The notes beneath the pieces are model-generated. The model did no database searches. It saw only the letters and a program-made list of their open reading frames with translations, and was not told the origin of the DNA. The translations under genes were made by a program, and so were the position numbers. Positions 21,501-33,967 of a stretch of 64,000 nt of DNA are shown here, piece after piece. How positions within the stretch are numbered: position 1 is the stretch's first letter; each line of letters opens with the position of its first letter. The DNA is from Chimonanthus salicifolius (Eukaryota > Streptophyta > Magnoliopsida > Laurales > Calycanthaceae): NCBI GenBank assembly GCA_013350335.1, contig CM023542.1, forward strand, positions 6,248,025 to 6,312,024, given 5' to 3'.

Positions 21501-24500
21501 GTCATGTGTGATGATTACTTTTTCCCTTTTAATATCTTGAATTCCTGATTCCTTCGATCAAACCGGAAACATGTTCAACGTTACATTGCATTTGCCACCA
21601 GTCATAGCCTTTCTCAGTGCATGTAGGTGAGAAATATTTAACTCGCTTGCAAGGTCTATGATTTCCTCAATTGAATTGCAAGTCCGCATGGGTAGAACTT
21701 GCATATAGGCATGATTTTAAGGTGGCATCTTCATTTTTGGTTGATAAAAGACAATATTAGAAGTTGGTGAAGTCATAATTGAAACTACCAACCATAAATC
21801 CAATTTTGAATCTAATGTCGGGCAATGGAGGGGCGACTTTATAAGATGTTGATTAGATTAAGTAGTGGTAATTGAAAGCATGTTAAAACCATGAATGTAG
21901 AGGGTAACAGTAGAAATAAAATTAGAATGAGCTGGAATACCATAGAAAGGGGCCAAGGAATGACTTAAGCTAGTGAGATTTTTTCTTACAAGGCTTCCTA
22001 TCAAATGGATCATGGCCCTATATAGTTGGGTTTGTTGGATAGGTGACCATGGATACGTAGTATGTAAAATTTCTCCTCATCATTTTAGTCACCAAATCTT
22101 GACCTTTCAATTTTTGATGATTAGAAGTCGTTTATTTTTGGAATTTGCAAATCAAGGGACAAAATGATCGGTTGAGGATGAAAGTTCAAAAACTCTACTC
22201 ATATGGTCCTCGTTACATCAAAGCCAACCATGTCGGTCCCAAGACCCACTTGAAGGGTAATCTTGGTATCTAGTCTTTATAGAGGAAGTTTCGTTAGAGT
22301 TTTGAAAAAGAATTATTGCACTAGAGAAACTTTATGGAGAATGGCCCTAAAAAGTGATTAGAGGACAATATGATGATGAATTGCATGGGGGACCACATGA
22401 ATGTGTCTGATATTAAAAGCCTATTTGGTCATTTTAATCTTATGATCTTGAGTCTTGAAAATTTCAATGTCTTAAGCATTATTTTTTATGGCCCGTTTGA
22501 TGAGGTGGGATGATTGGATGAGTATGAAACTTATACCTACAATCTATCCATGTGGTCCTTTACAAGGGGTAGCAATGGGTTGGGTTAGGCCGGGTTCGGG
22601 TTGAGTTGGCTACAAGTGATAATTGATTTTCTGCTTCACTTGACTCAACTTGAATTCTATTTTATTGATCTGACCTGATTTTTTTTATTCAACCTGACTT
22701 GACTCGACTTTACCTAAATATTTGTAAATGTTTAAAAAATAAAAAGTGAGATGAAAAAAAAATATTAGAAAATAAAGGATATGAGGATGCCTGTTTCATG
22801 AGGGGCATTGGACCATGGAAAATGGAGGCAATGGGCTAAGATTTCTTAGTTTGTGCCTTGGCTTTTTTCTTGTAGCTGGCTGATCTTTTCACTTTCCAGG
22901 TGTGTTCTTTTTCTTTTGGCAATAAAATTTTCACCATTTAAAAAAAAGGGTGTTTTTCAATTTTTATTTGAAGAGGACATCCATCATCGGGTCTATTAGA
23001 GATCTCGGAAGCGACATAACACAACTATCGGGACGATATGGTTGTGAGATGATCAACAAATCTAATGTTTGTGCATAGATCTGTAACTTGATGCTTGGTA
23101 TGTTTGATTTGACCGTTCATTTCATTTGATCAGGTTTTGGAGATGTTTTGTCAGTTGGGTCGTGATTGGATTGGTCCAAACTATCAAATGGATCTAGAGT
23201 AGCCATACTAGTGAATTTAGGAAGTTTACTTTAATGTTTATTTTATTTTTATTTGAGTATCGACTTTATGGAATGTAATAAGTTAATTTGAATAGTTTGT
23301 GTCATCTACACATGTGGCACATGTGTGTGTTTCTAGGGTTTCATAGGTTTTTCTTATAAATACTTATAAACACTTCTTATTTCAAATAGAATACAAGTGA
23401 TTTTTTTTTTTTGCATTCTCTCTTGAGAAGATTGGTGTTGACTCCATCCCTCCTTTCATGCGACTCCAAGGAATCATGTGTCTTCTATCATTTCTCTTCT
23501 TCCTAAATCTCTTTTTTTTTTGGTCTCCTTTCTTCTCCAACTTTTCCCCAATTTTCCTATGTTTTTGGAGCGCTTAAAACTACCAAAAATTACAAATAAA
23601 CCCAACTAGACCCAAATCTCAAGTTTGTACGCCACTTCGCTCCTAACTCCATCGGGTTGTTCCGCTTTTTGGGTTTGGATTCAAGTAGGACCTGATTCTT
23701 CATTAAAAATATGTACGTCATTTGTTTGTGGAATTCTGGAATTCTAGGCGTCTTGAATATGATTTTAGGATATTTTGAAACCCTAATCTGGACTTGTGAT
23801 TTTTTCTAGGGTTTAATAACCTTGAAGCTTGCATGCCATGGATCTCTTTAGACTTTTGATTTTTGTGATGTTATTTGCATAGATCTTGTTTTAATCATAA
23901 AATATGGAATGTTATCTTCTTAAATTAGCGTTTTCATTGCTATATTTTATGTATATAGCAATAGATACCACTCACATTTCTTATTTTCTTTCATTACATT
24001 CCTAGATCTAGGGTTTTTAATGCCTTAACATCATCTAGGGCATACTTCACTTTTGTCCTGCATTAGGGTTGGGTTGAGTTCAGGTTCACGACCCCTCTAC
24101 CCAACTTGAACTAGATTTACTTAGGGTTGGTTCAGTTAATTTTTTTTTCCAAGATATACATGGCCCAAACCTGGATTTTTTTGAGCTGGGTCAGGTCGGG
24201 CAAGAAATTTGCATGCCTATCATTTACACATATCATCAAATCTTATGATCCAATGTTCATCTCTGAGGGACTTTCTCCTTATTCAATCTTTTTAAACCCA
24301 TTATTTGTAGAGCTACTCAACTTTATATGAAGAACCTCAATTAGAAGAGAGCATGCCATCTAAAATGGCTTGTGCATGTATATAGAAAACCAAAATTTGC
24401 CCTAGTGCAAAGAATTGAAAGATTCCACGTAGAAGGTACTGAAGGAGTTAGCAACCTTCAGTCCTTTTAAAGACGTGGATAAAGGTTACAAGAAAAAACT

Positions 24501-27500
24501 TTATATTTAGAAAATATGATTTTTGATAAATTAGAATGGACACATAAAATCAAAGGGGCCTCAAACAGTTGGAAAGGCTTTTAGTGATGGTAATTTTCAC
24601 TAAAGCGGCTTTGTTTTTTTTTTTTGTTCAACCTCCTTTCCAATGATGCATGTAGCACAGATCTATTCATATGGCCCGTCTTCAGTAGACCACACAAATA
24701 TTTTGGTTTTAAGGTTTTATTTTTAGTATGTCATAACACATAGACATTTAACTGTACAAAGATTCTCAAAGAAAATACAAATTAAATATAAAAAGTGATG
24801 AGCCTTTAACTTTTTAAGTTCATAATGGTATTGACCAATTTTTTAGGATTGTTAGGGTTTTTTTTTTTTTCCCAGATGTTTTCTCTTAATCAGAGTTTTA
24901 TATTGTCTGGTCAAGTTGGACTGGTACGGACTTGAGTTGATATCATCACTGAGTCCCAGTTAAATGTTTACCTTTTTTCCCTCACCAAATACTTTTTCTG
25001 TGCTACATTATTATGGAAAAAAGTATGGAAGGGAAATGAAATTATGAGCTCATGATCCTACTAGTCTGGCAAACATTAGTTATATTTTCCAAGATTGCTA
25101 GACAGTGTTTGTAGAAAAGAAAATCTGGGTTCTGCTATGGAATTAGAAGAAGTAGGATCTTGTTTCTGTGGTAGATCTGTCAATGGGGTTTAATGCTTTT
25201 CATTAGCATATATAGTGGTTAAAGAACTTAAGTCTTTAGCTTTTGGTGTTATCTCATGTCCGAGATATAGATAGATATTGTTGCAATCCAGGGCAAAAAA
25301 CCACTTTTTTTTTTTTAAAAAAAAGAAGGTAAGGTAAGCATACACTGGAATAGTTACATCATGAAAGAGATGCCTTTTCCCCCCTTTTTGATGCCTTGTT
25401 TAGTCGACTTGGAAGTGCTTATGGTTGATGTTTATTGCTCTCTTTTACAGGAGTTGGTGAAGAAATATTCTGAATTTATCAACTTCCCAATTTATCTCTG
25501 GGCAAGCAAAGAAGTGGATGTAGAAGTTCCTGCTGATGAAGATGAATCTGAGGAAGGAGAGGAAACATGTATGTTGTATAGGGTTAAGAATATTTCCATT
25601 CACAATCCCATTGAAAACCATTTATCTTAGTGCTGCAGACACACTTATTATTTTCCTTGAAGAATTATAAAATCTTTCTATCATGTTTCTGTGGCTGTCA
25701 GCAACTGAAAGTAGTTCTTCTGAGGATGAAGAGACAGAAGAGGAAGATGCTGAGAAAAAGCCAAAGACAAAGAAAGTGAAGGAAACCACTTATGACTGGG
25801 AAGTTTTGAATGATGTGAAGGCCATATGGTTACGCAGCCCAAAGGAGGTGACTGATGAAGAGTACACAAAATTCTATCACACTATTGCAAAGGTGAATTC
25901 TTAAAGAAACAAGCATTGAAATTCTTCATGTACCTTTAACAAGCTAAAATATCTTATGGGCCTTCTAATTAAACAGTTCATTTTTTTTTTTTTTAAATTA
26001 TTGTTTCACCAGGATTTTAGTGAAGAGAAGCCTTTAGCTTGGACTCATTTTAATGCTGAAGGTGATGTGGAGTTCAAGGCTGTTCTATTTGTGCCTCCCA
26101 AGGCTCCTCAGGACCTGTATGAGAGTTACTATAACTCCAACAAGTCCAACTTGAAGTTATATGTTCGACGGGTCTTCATCTCAGATGAATTTGATGAGCT
26201 TCTTCCCAAATACCTGAGCTTTTTGAAGGTAACCAGGGGTCTTCATCAGATTCATGTCTACGCTCACTTAAATCATTTGTAGATCATCTGGGCTTTGCAA
26301 GCTAGGTTATGGAGGTGATGAGCTTTGGTACTTGACCCTTTACATTTTACTTTGCAGGGTCTTGTTGACTCAGACACACTGCCACTTAATGTGTCACGAG
26401 AAATGCTTCAACAGCACAGCAGTCTGAAGACTATCAAGAAGAAACTCATCCGCAAGGCACTTGACATGATTCGCAAGATTGCTGATGAGGATCCTGATGA
26501 GTCTGATAAAGGTAAGACAAGTATGATGTTTTATACTGCTGAGCTAACTTAGCATGTGATTTGTCATTGTGGGAGTGTTTTCTTGTAAATCTCACCTTAT
26601 TTATGATTTTTCCTTTTGAATATGGATTGTGAAATAGAAACCGAGAAAGCCAGTGAGGATGATGAGAAGAAGGGGCAGTATGCAAAGTTCTGGAATGAGT
26701 TTGGCAAGTCCATAAAACTTGGTATCATTGAGGATGCAGCTAATAGAAACCGTCTGGCAAAACTTCTTAGATTTGAAAGGTAATACATATTTCTTTGCAT
26801 TTTTTCTTCTATGCATGCATTTTTTAGCAAGTCTCTGGCTCCATTTTTCTCCTCTTTTTTTTTGGAAGTATCTGGTTTGGCTTGTGTAGCGGTCATAAGA
26901 TTGTGACTTGTGTGCTATTTTTTCAGTACGAAGTCTGGTGGTAAATTGGCATCTTTGGATCAGTACATTTCAAGAATGAAATCAGGGCAGAAGGACATTT
27001 TTTACATAACGGGAACCAGCAAAGGAGCAATTGGAAAAATCACCATTCCTTGAGAGGCTTACGAAGAAAGACTATGAGGTATGAATTGAAAGTTCTTCAC
27101 ACTTTGTTCTGTCAATGAAAGCACTTGCACTTCTAACACTAATATTCGGTTAATGTGTAAGTGAACAGTGCTGAAGTATGTTTTTGAAAATCTTTTTCGT
27201 AATTTTGGAGTATTCAGCATCTGTCTCCATAATTAGAACATTCTAATTTTCTTTTGTTTGACATGCACCTCATTCACATGTGCCACCACTATGAATGCAT
27301 GATGGGCGTCCCATAAAAAACTTACGAATAAGATGGGGCACTCCATTAGTAGAAGGAGGGGGATGGCACAAAATTATTTGAGGATAGTTCACTATTTTCT
27401 ATATATATATAGGCCCTACCTGATAGGGGATATCCTTAACTTCGCTGTTTGTTATCCATGTGGTTGGTTTCCATCTTTAGTCTTGTTTAGTTGGGACATG

Positions 27501-30300
27501 TAATCCATGTTTATAGTTGTGGCTATGTGGTGTATGGGTGACAAAATTGTACAAAAATGTGGTGGACTTCCTTTCTGCTTTCTATTCTTATACATTAATT
27601 GATTATTATGTTCAAGAGTCAGCTGGTAAAATATGCCACCTGTTTGTCTCATAGTGATATCATTACCAGCAGCCATTTTCCCATCCTTTGGCGTCGGCTT
27701 TTTGAGTCCCAAGTTTCCATTCTGCCCTATGAAAGACATTATCCTCTGTTATCTTACCTTCTATCATACCCTTCTTTGCCCCTTCTATCCATGTCTTTAA
27801 AGGTCTACCTCTATGCCTAGTCCCTGTCACCAGTAGTTTGTAAAATACCTTGTACGGCACTGTTATTACTGATTTTCTACAGACATGTCCAAACAATCTT
27901 AGGTGCTCTTCCCTCATCTTCTCATCTGTAGAGTGCCGTGGTTATTTCCAATTATTGTATCTTTTAAACTAACCTCACTCATCCATCTTAGACATGCCAC
28001 TTGTCTAAAATGATTATTATTCTAGCCGCAGCTCAAGTGAAGATATGGTTTCATGTGGACAATCCTAATATTACAATGTTTAGGGGTTGCAAATTCACAT
28101 AGTTATTTGGCAGAATGTGGAAACTGTAATATTTAATTACACACCTGAACTTGCTGCATTCTGCTGAAACGAAGAAAATTTGGGTAGAATGAGAAGTGTT
28201 CTTAACTGACGTTTAAAGCTTCAATTTGCAAATACTTGATTATTTGGTGCTTTATGAAAAGTTCGAACCTGAAACAAAACATGTGGCTACTTTTATGTGT
28301 CTCTTTCTTGTTGCTATATGAGAGACCTTTTTTGCAGGTTATTTTCTTCACTGATCCAGTAGATGAGTATTTAATGCAATACCTGATGGACTACGAAGAC
28401 AAGAAATTCCAAAATGTGTCCAAGGAGGGCCTGAAACTTGGGAAGGAGTCAAAGTTCAAGGAACTCAAGGAGTCCTTTAAGGAGCTAACTAACTGGTGGA
28501 AAGATGTGCTTGCCAGTGAGAATGTGGATTCTGTGAAGATAAGCAACCGTTTGGACAACACTCCCTGTGTGGTGGTAACTTCCAAATATGGTTGGAGTGC
28601 AAACATGGAGAGAATCATGCAGTCTCAGACTCTATCTGATGCCAGTAAGCAGGCATACATGCGTGGCAAGAGGGTTCTAGAGATCAATCCCAGGCATCCG
28701 ATTATCAAGGAGCTCCGAGAGAGAGTGGTTAACGATCCCCAGGTATGGCTTCATATCTGGAAATTTTTTATTTGTTATTGCATGTGCACACTGAACTAGG
28801 TCAAGTTGAATTGAAGATTTTGAAGAGAAAATACAGAAGAAAAATGTGGGGGGTTATAGAGGTGTAGATTTGAAAATATTTATTAGCCTTTAAGGGAACA
28901 TGAACCGACCAACAGGTACATTTTCTCACCTATATTTCAAATAATTGCTAGAGTCAACGAGGCTGAAAATTCTTTAGCTGGAGCATTCTTTAACTCTTAA
29001 GAACTTGGTAAAACAAGACCTTTCCAAAAAAAAAAAAAAAACTTGGTAAAACAAGTTGTGAAAATGGAGTCATTATTGAGTCCAACAAAAGGCCTTCTAT
29101 TATATTACCCCAAAAACTTGTTAAAATCAATCTGATCATGAAATCACGTCAAGCTTTTAGTTGGCTGGACAAATCCTTTATAATCCTATCCTTACAGCTG
29201 ATTTTTAGAGTCTATTGTCACAAATCTTGGTCGTCGAAATTTGTTAGTGCCAGCATTATATATGGGGGTCTTTTTTCATAATTTTGGATTTTCTTGGGAT
29301 GCCATTTGGACAATGTTGCTAATAAGAAGGTATCTAGAAAATAGCAGTAGAAAAGTTAGTTTGTGAAAACTGTTTAGTTTATTTAGAAGGTCAAAGACTA
29401 GAGATTTTAGGTCAATCGAATAAATTGTTGTGAAATTCTGTGGTGATTGTGGCACTCACCTGTTTTACAATTTCTGCACATGAATACCATAATATTTTCA
29501 AATTATTGTCAAAAGTTTGTATTTTTTTTGGAGAGAACATAAAGGATAAAATGAAGAAAGAAATAGAAAGTAGATTAAAGGTAATAGCTTCAAAAAAGTT
29601 TTGAGCTTAACCAAGCCCTCACTGAACCAAAATTAAAGAAGCACTACTACAAGTAATACAGATACATCATGGCAGAGATCCAATCATGATTAAATTCAAA
29701 CTAAAAAAATAAAAATTAAAAGAGTTCTCTGGCCGTTGCATTTTCAGTGAACAATCCACCAATTGCCAAAGGTGTACCAATTTCCAAATTATTTGAGCCT
29801 CTCTTTGAAAGGCCCCAAATGTGAGGGTAGTTAAATGATTTATTGTCTCCTCATTACGCCATTAAGGAAAGCAAATGTCAGGAATAGATGTACAACAGAA
29901 AACCAATGTCAAAACATGTTGGTGCTCTCCAACAGAAAAACCTTTGATTTCGGCATTTATCTACATCATGTCGTCGTTGTTATCATCATTGAAGGCTGGC
30001 TTGTCCCACTCATTTTCATAGTTGCTTTGATATAATGATAAACTTGGAATGCAGGAGGAGAGTGTAAAGCAGACCGGACGTCTTATTTACCAAACAGCAT
30101 TGATGGAAAGTGGTTTCATGCTCAGCGATCCCAAAGATTTTGCATCCAGTATCTATAATTCAGTGAAGGCGAGTATGAACATCAGCCCGGATGCTGCTGT
30201 GGAGGAGGAAGATGATACGGAGGAAGAGGCTGAGGTGGATGCAAAGGAAGACAAGAAAGAAGCAGAAGCAGAGTCTTCTCCAGTGAAGGATGAGTTGTAA
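18589..30300 (+). CDS. HSP90-7: ER-resident HSP90, endoplasmin (GRP94/HSP90.7/SHEPHERD type), frameshifted in exon 13
   Basis: ATP-driven chaperone of the ER lumen that folds secreted and membrane proteins. Exons: 18589-18655, 19354-19483, 19603-19756, 19867-19947, 20076-20187, 20288-20414, 20525-20663, 25451-25568, 25702-25892, 26013-26228, 26358-26511, 26638-26779, 26927-27078, 28338-28742, 30055-30300. The protein starts [20 protein letters not shown], a signal peptide. HSP90 signature [10 protein letters not shown] is at about 101-110 (E110 catalytic); DRGIGM at 158-163; GQFGVGFYS near 198-206. A Glu/Ser-rich linker covers about 299-338. NVSREMLQQ with the middle-domain Arg is at about 456-464. 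The end is KDEL for ER retrieval. Without one surplus base in exon 13 (27024/27025) the exons give 2433 nt, 810 aa, close to the Arabidopsis protein (823 aa, 15 exons). As written, translation stops at 27051-27053 after about 585 aa. Intron 7 is 4.8 kb. All other exons are intact. Confidence 0.96.
20664..25450 (+). other. HSP90 intron 7, 4.8 kb, repeat-bearing
   Basis: Bounded by GTGAGT and TTTTACAG. It holds a GGGTTGGG/GACTCGAC-type hAT-like relic (about 22565-22740), a LINE-like 3' tail (about 22790-22950), and further GGGTTGGGTTGAG words near 24065-24200. I see no nested gene. Confidence 0.7.
22790..22950 (+). mobile_element. LINE-like 3' tail in HSP90 intron 7
   Basis: The text TTTGTGCCTTGGCTTTTTTC...GGTGTGTTCTTTTTCTTTTG...CAATAAAATTTTCACCATTT followed by an A-run matches the style of the other LINE tails in this window. 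No coding remnant is preserved. Confidence 0.5.
27024..27025 (+). other. single-base insertion (frameshift) in HSP90 exon 13
   Basis: After TACATAACGGGAACCAGC the family frame needs AAA GAG CAA TTG GAA (KEQLE). The sequence has AAAGGAGCAATTGG, one G too many, and reaches TGA at 27051-27053. After the extra base the frame reads on correctly as [13 protein letters not shown] to the donor at 27079. Exon 13 is 152 nt where the phases of its neighbours need 151. Confidence 0.93.
27420..28060 (-). mobile_element. LINE ORF2 C-terminal fragment in HSP90 intron 13
   Basis: On the minus strand an open frame (27663-27917) reads [16 protein letters not shown], then [15 protein letters not shown]. This is the well-known tail of many plant and animal non-LTR reverse transcriptases (MRExRLRWFGHVxRR...GRPxKTW). 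Upstream, in another frame, [15 protein letters not shown] fits LRWMxGxTxxDxIxN of the same region. It is broken by a frameshift and lies antisense to the HSP90 gene. Confidence 0.8.
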
Positions 30301-30670
30301 TTGTTGACAGCGGGTGGAGTTCATGTTTCTCGGAGATTTTGATAAATCACTTGAAATAGAGGCAGACTGACTTGAACTTATTGCTTCCCCATTCTACTCT
30401 GTTTGAACAACAGAGAAGAGAAGGGATGGCCTCTGCAGTTGTAATGGCAGTGTAGTTAGTTGAATTTTGTTTTGCACTCTTTTTTATGCACGTGCACGCA
30501 ATGCAGAGTTGACTTTTTAATCATCCTCCACCATCTTTCCATCTGTTGGGAATTTTAGCCTCAAGTTCTCACTTTTGCATCGTATTTTTCTAATCATGGT
30601 CGTATTTTTGTTTATGCATTAACTTGCAGTAATTGATACATTTAGGGATGTGAAAGTGTTGGATTTATGG

Positions 30671-30826
30671 GTGTAGCTCAATTGGTTGCCTATTGCCTCA
30701 GGAAATGGGAGGTTGTGGGTTTGAGCCTCTATGGCCTAATCTTGGTGTGTTCTAGAGGTAGTGGGTTCACCTGTGGGGTATTACACTGGGTATCCCATGG
30801 TTTCCACATCTAAATTCAAAAAAAAA
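30671..30826 (+). mobile_element. tRNA-derived SINE (family 1) with 14-bp target-site duplication
   Basis: Starts GTGTAGCTCAATTGG, a good pol III A box (TAGCTCAATTGG). A B box-like GGGTTTGAGCC follows about 45 bp on. The body ends TCCACATCTAAATTC plus an A-run. It is flanked by TGTTGGATTTATGG (30657-30670) and TGTTGGATTCATGG (30827-30840), a 14-bp duplication with one mismatch. It sits about 370 bp beyond the HSP90 stop. Confidence 0.88.
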
Positions 30827-30967
30827 TGTTGGATTCATGGTGATCAAGGCTCTGACGATGACCTGCTCTGAATTTGCAATGGCATCTCGATCTGAGCTCA
30901 CATTTGAAGCTCCGGGAGTTCTAGATGCAAATTTGAGCTGAAATTTTGTGTTCCTCTCCTGTTACTA

Positions 30968-31345
30968 GACTTGCCAATGGATCGGTTGGATTTGGATTGG
31001 CTCTTACTTAGGTTTGGGTCTATTTTTAGGGCTTGTTAAAATGGGTGTAGTTGATTTTGAGTTTATTTTGGGTTTGGATCGGATCAATTTCTATTTACTC
31101 AGTCAAAGAGACTTCTAACGAGACAAATACTAAGATCATCATGTAAATGGGTGTAGACTTGTACAATAACATGTGCGTGAAGATAATTGGATCAATCGAT
31201 TTATCCAATTATATTTGGATTTGAGTTGGGTTGGATCCATCCATTATAAATGGTTTAGGTTAAGGGACGAGTTATTTATCTAAACAGGTCAGTTTTGAGT
31301 TGGGTTGCTTAATTGAGTCGAGTCAATTTTTTGTTAGGTGTGCTT
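30968..31345. mobile_element. degenerate GGGTTGGGTT-rich hAT-like relic
   Basis: Dense in GGATCGGTTGGATTTGG, GGGTTTGGATCGGATC, GAGTTGGGTTGGATCC and GAGTCGAGTC words, as in the clearer element at 16250. Ends not resolved. Confidence 0.45.
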
Positions 31346-31999
31346 GTCATATGGAACATAAGCAAATTGGAAGTCTCAGTAAAAGCCAATTTGGAAGAAA
31401 ATTTGAAGTGACTGGAAGTTTGCATCCAGTGACCACCGGATGGTGATGCTCATATATCCATTCTCTGTGCCCATCTACACAACAGTTAAAAATCAGTATG
31501 CCATGTAAGGCTTTTTCTATTTTTCGATCTTAGAAAGATTTTCTCCCCATTTTTGTGTGTATGAATGTATTTCAGCTTATGCTTTTTAGTTATTTTGAAA
31601 ATCGACATGGAGAAAAACATTCATCTTAAGAAGAGAAGTGGGTAAAACGGCAAAAGAACCAATTTTGGAAAATACTGATGCCACAAATGGATTCCCTATT
31701 TTGTGAATGTGAATTCATTGCCTTTACCAATGTTAAAAAAATCCAATCCCAACTCCAGAGTATGTCTGCCCTATTTTCAATTTCATCCAAACACTTATCC
31801 TCGCAAAAGTATTTCCCAACTCTCATTGACACCATCCAAAGTTCCAAACCACCCCTTTTTTTTACGCCCTTTACACCATTTTAATACTCTTTCCATGCAA
31901 GAATATTCATTTTGAATACCTTTACCCCCCTCCATAGTCCATACAAACGCAGCCTTTGTGTTAGTGACAGAGAGAGTATGAAGATGATCTAATGATTTC

Positions 32000-32940
32000 A
32001 AATTTTGGAGTCAAACTACCATTTTGCCCTTCTATGTTTTGATAATCCGATTGAACCTCTATATAGGAGAATCAATCGAATGATTATAAGAATCGTCCAA
32101 TCGAACCTCCAAATAGAATAGAGATGAATTTTCAAAAGAGGTCATTTCTCGATCGATTTTTACAAAAAATGTATCAAAATTCATCTAATCTGAATTTTAT
32201 AAACTCCTGACTGAATTTAAGTGAAAAGGGTATAGTTTTGGATTTCAAAAATCGTACTTAAAAAATTAAGAAAACATGACATTCCCTCTTAATTCTTTGT
32301 ATATGATTTTTGAAGTATAAAATTATACCCTTTTCACTTAAAATCGATCTTGGAGTTCATAAAATTCAGAGTAGATGGATTTTGATACATTGTTTGTAGA
32401 AATAGGTTGAGAAACCGCCTCGTTTGAAAACTCGAGTCAAATGCGCAAATGTTGCAGTTGGCAGGGAGACTGTTTCTCGACCGATTTTTACAAACAAGGT
32501 ATCAAAATTCATCCACTCTAAATTTTATTAACTCCGGAATTAATTTTAAGTGAATAGTTTTGGGCTTAAAAAATTGTATCCAAAGAATTAAGAGGGAAAA
32601 TAATTTTTCCTTAATTCTTTGGATACGATTTTTTAAGTCCAAAACTATAGCATTTTCACTTAAAATCAGTCCCGGAAGTTCATAAAATTCAGAGTTGATA
32701 AATTTTGATACTTGTTTGTAAAAATCGGTTGAGAAACAGTCTCTTTTGAAAATCCCTCTCCACTCTATTTGGAGGTTCGATTGCACGATTCATGGGATCG
32801 TTCGATTGTTTCTTCCAATTGGAGGTTCGATTGGACGATTCCTGAAATCGTTCGATTGATTCTTCTATTTGGAGGTTCGATCGGACTACCAAAACACGGA
32901 AGGGCAAAATGATAATTTCTTTCCAAAATTTGAAAAACAG
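32000..32940. mobile_element. large fold-back element, compound
   Basis: The left flank (about 32004-32150, TTTCAAATTTTGGAGTCAAA, TTTTGCCCTTCTATGTTTTG, CGTCCAATCGAACCTCC) pairs with the right flank (about 32720-32935) as an inverted repeat. Inside are two successive palindromes, about 32150-32430 and 32475-32755. Each is built from ATCAAAATTCATC...TTTTAAGTGAA...CTTAATTCTTT and its reverse complement. The core is homologous to the element at 40703-41359. At 32763-32880 the unit GGAGGTTCGATTG-ACGATTC is repeated three times. No target duplication found. Confidence 0.75.
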
Positions 32941-33936
32941 TGTCTGATAGCATGAAAGTATGGTGTCTATATGTCTAGCCCTGGAAAATTTGCAAACCTT
33001 CATGCTACTTTGATTCCATTTCTATGCCCTTGTCTCGATTAGTTCCCTAGGCTCTTTTGCCACTCCCTGCCCCCGTAGGGTTAAGAATTTAAAAATCAGC
33101 TACATTACTCTACATTAATTTTGTGAGAAAATAATGTGCATGGAGTTCAAATCTTTATTGGCCGATAAATCTTAAATTGTGTACTATCAACTGGCAAATA
33201 CTGAACAAAAATTAGATCATAGATGGGTCTTTTTTTATCCTGTTCAGCAGCAAAGGACTAAAACGAGCAAAGGATTGTGATCTACCGTTTTTGGAAAGTT
33301 CAAATAGCAACCATTTGTAGCCTGGCCTGGACTCGGTTGAAGAACTCAACTCAGCGACATGAGAGCAAGTCATAGTTCTAAGTTCTAACTTCTAAGAGAA
33401 TATGCAATTTGTTTGGAGTAAAGTTGGGCTGTTTGCTTGGCTCAAGAAGTTGCACTTTAAATTAGATTTTAGAAATTGCTTACTTGGTATAATAAAATGT
33501 GAGTCTCTAGCTCAGGAGGGACCGAACTCGAATGCTATCAATCATTCTAAAAGGCATAGATTAAGAATCAGTGTAAATCGGTGAAAATAATCAATTCATG
33601 AGCAATTCAACTCATAGAGGTTACAAATCCTTTTCAAGAAGTGAAAATTTTGAGTTTGATTTCAATTCCATCTCAAAAGACCTACTCTTCATAGAGTTAC
33701 TCAGTGTATATCGGTAGAGAGGTTTGCACTATGTTTTGAGAATTAACGGAATGCTCTAAGAGTCCTATACACCTTAATCATTAAAAAAAAAACAATTTCA
33801 AAACCGACTCAAAATCTTCAACCGAAGGAACATATAGAAGGTAAATGAGGACTTATACCATACATCATGTTGTTTATATATTTCAGTTTTTTTTTAAACT
33901 CTTTTCAAATCATTTTTAAACTTTTTCAATCAAAAA

Positions 33937-33967
<31 letters not shown>

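Noticed and set aside
25681..25869. Minus-strand 62-codon frame across HSP90 exon 9
   Set aside because: Shadow of the acidic-linker exon.
27011..27053. Programmed frameshifting or a short intron to explain the HSP90 exon 13 defect
   Set aside because: No GT-AG pair of credible length spans the site, and the HSP90 family is not known to use frameshifting; a one-base error or mutation is simpler.
30671..30740. Possible tRNA gene (TAGCTCAATTGG plus GGGTTTGAGCC)
   Set aside because: The stems do not close as a cloverleaf, the body runs on to an A-tail, and it is flanked by a 14-bp duplication, so it is a SINE.
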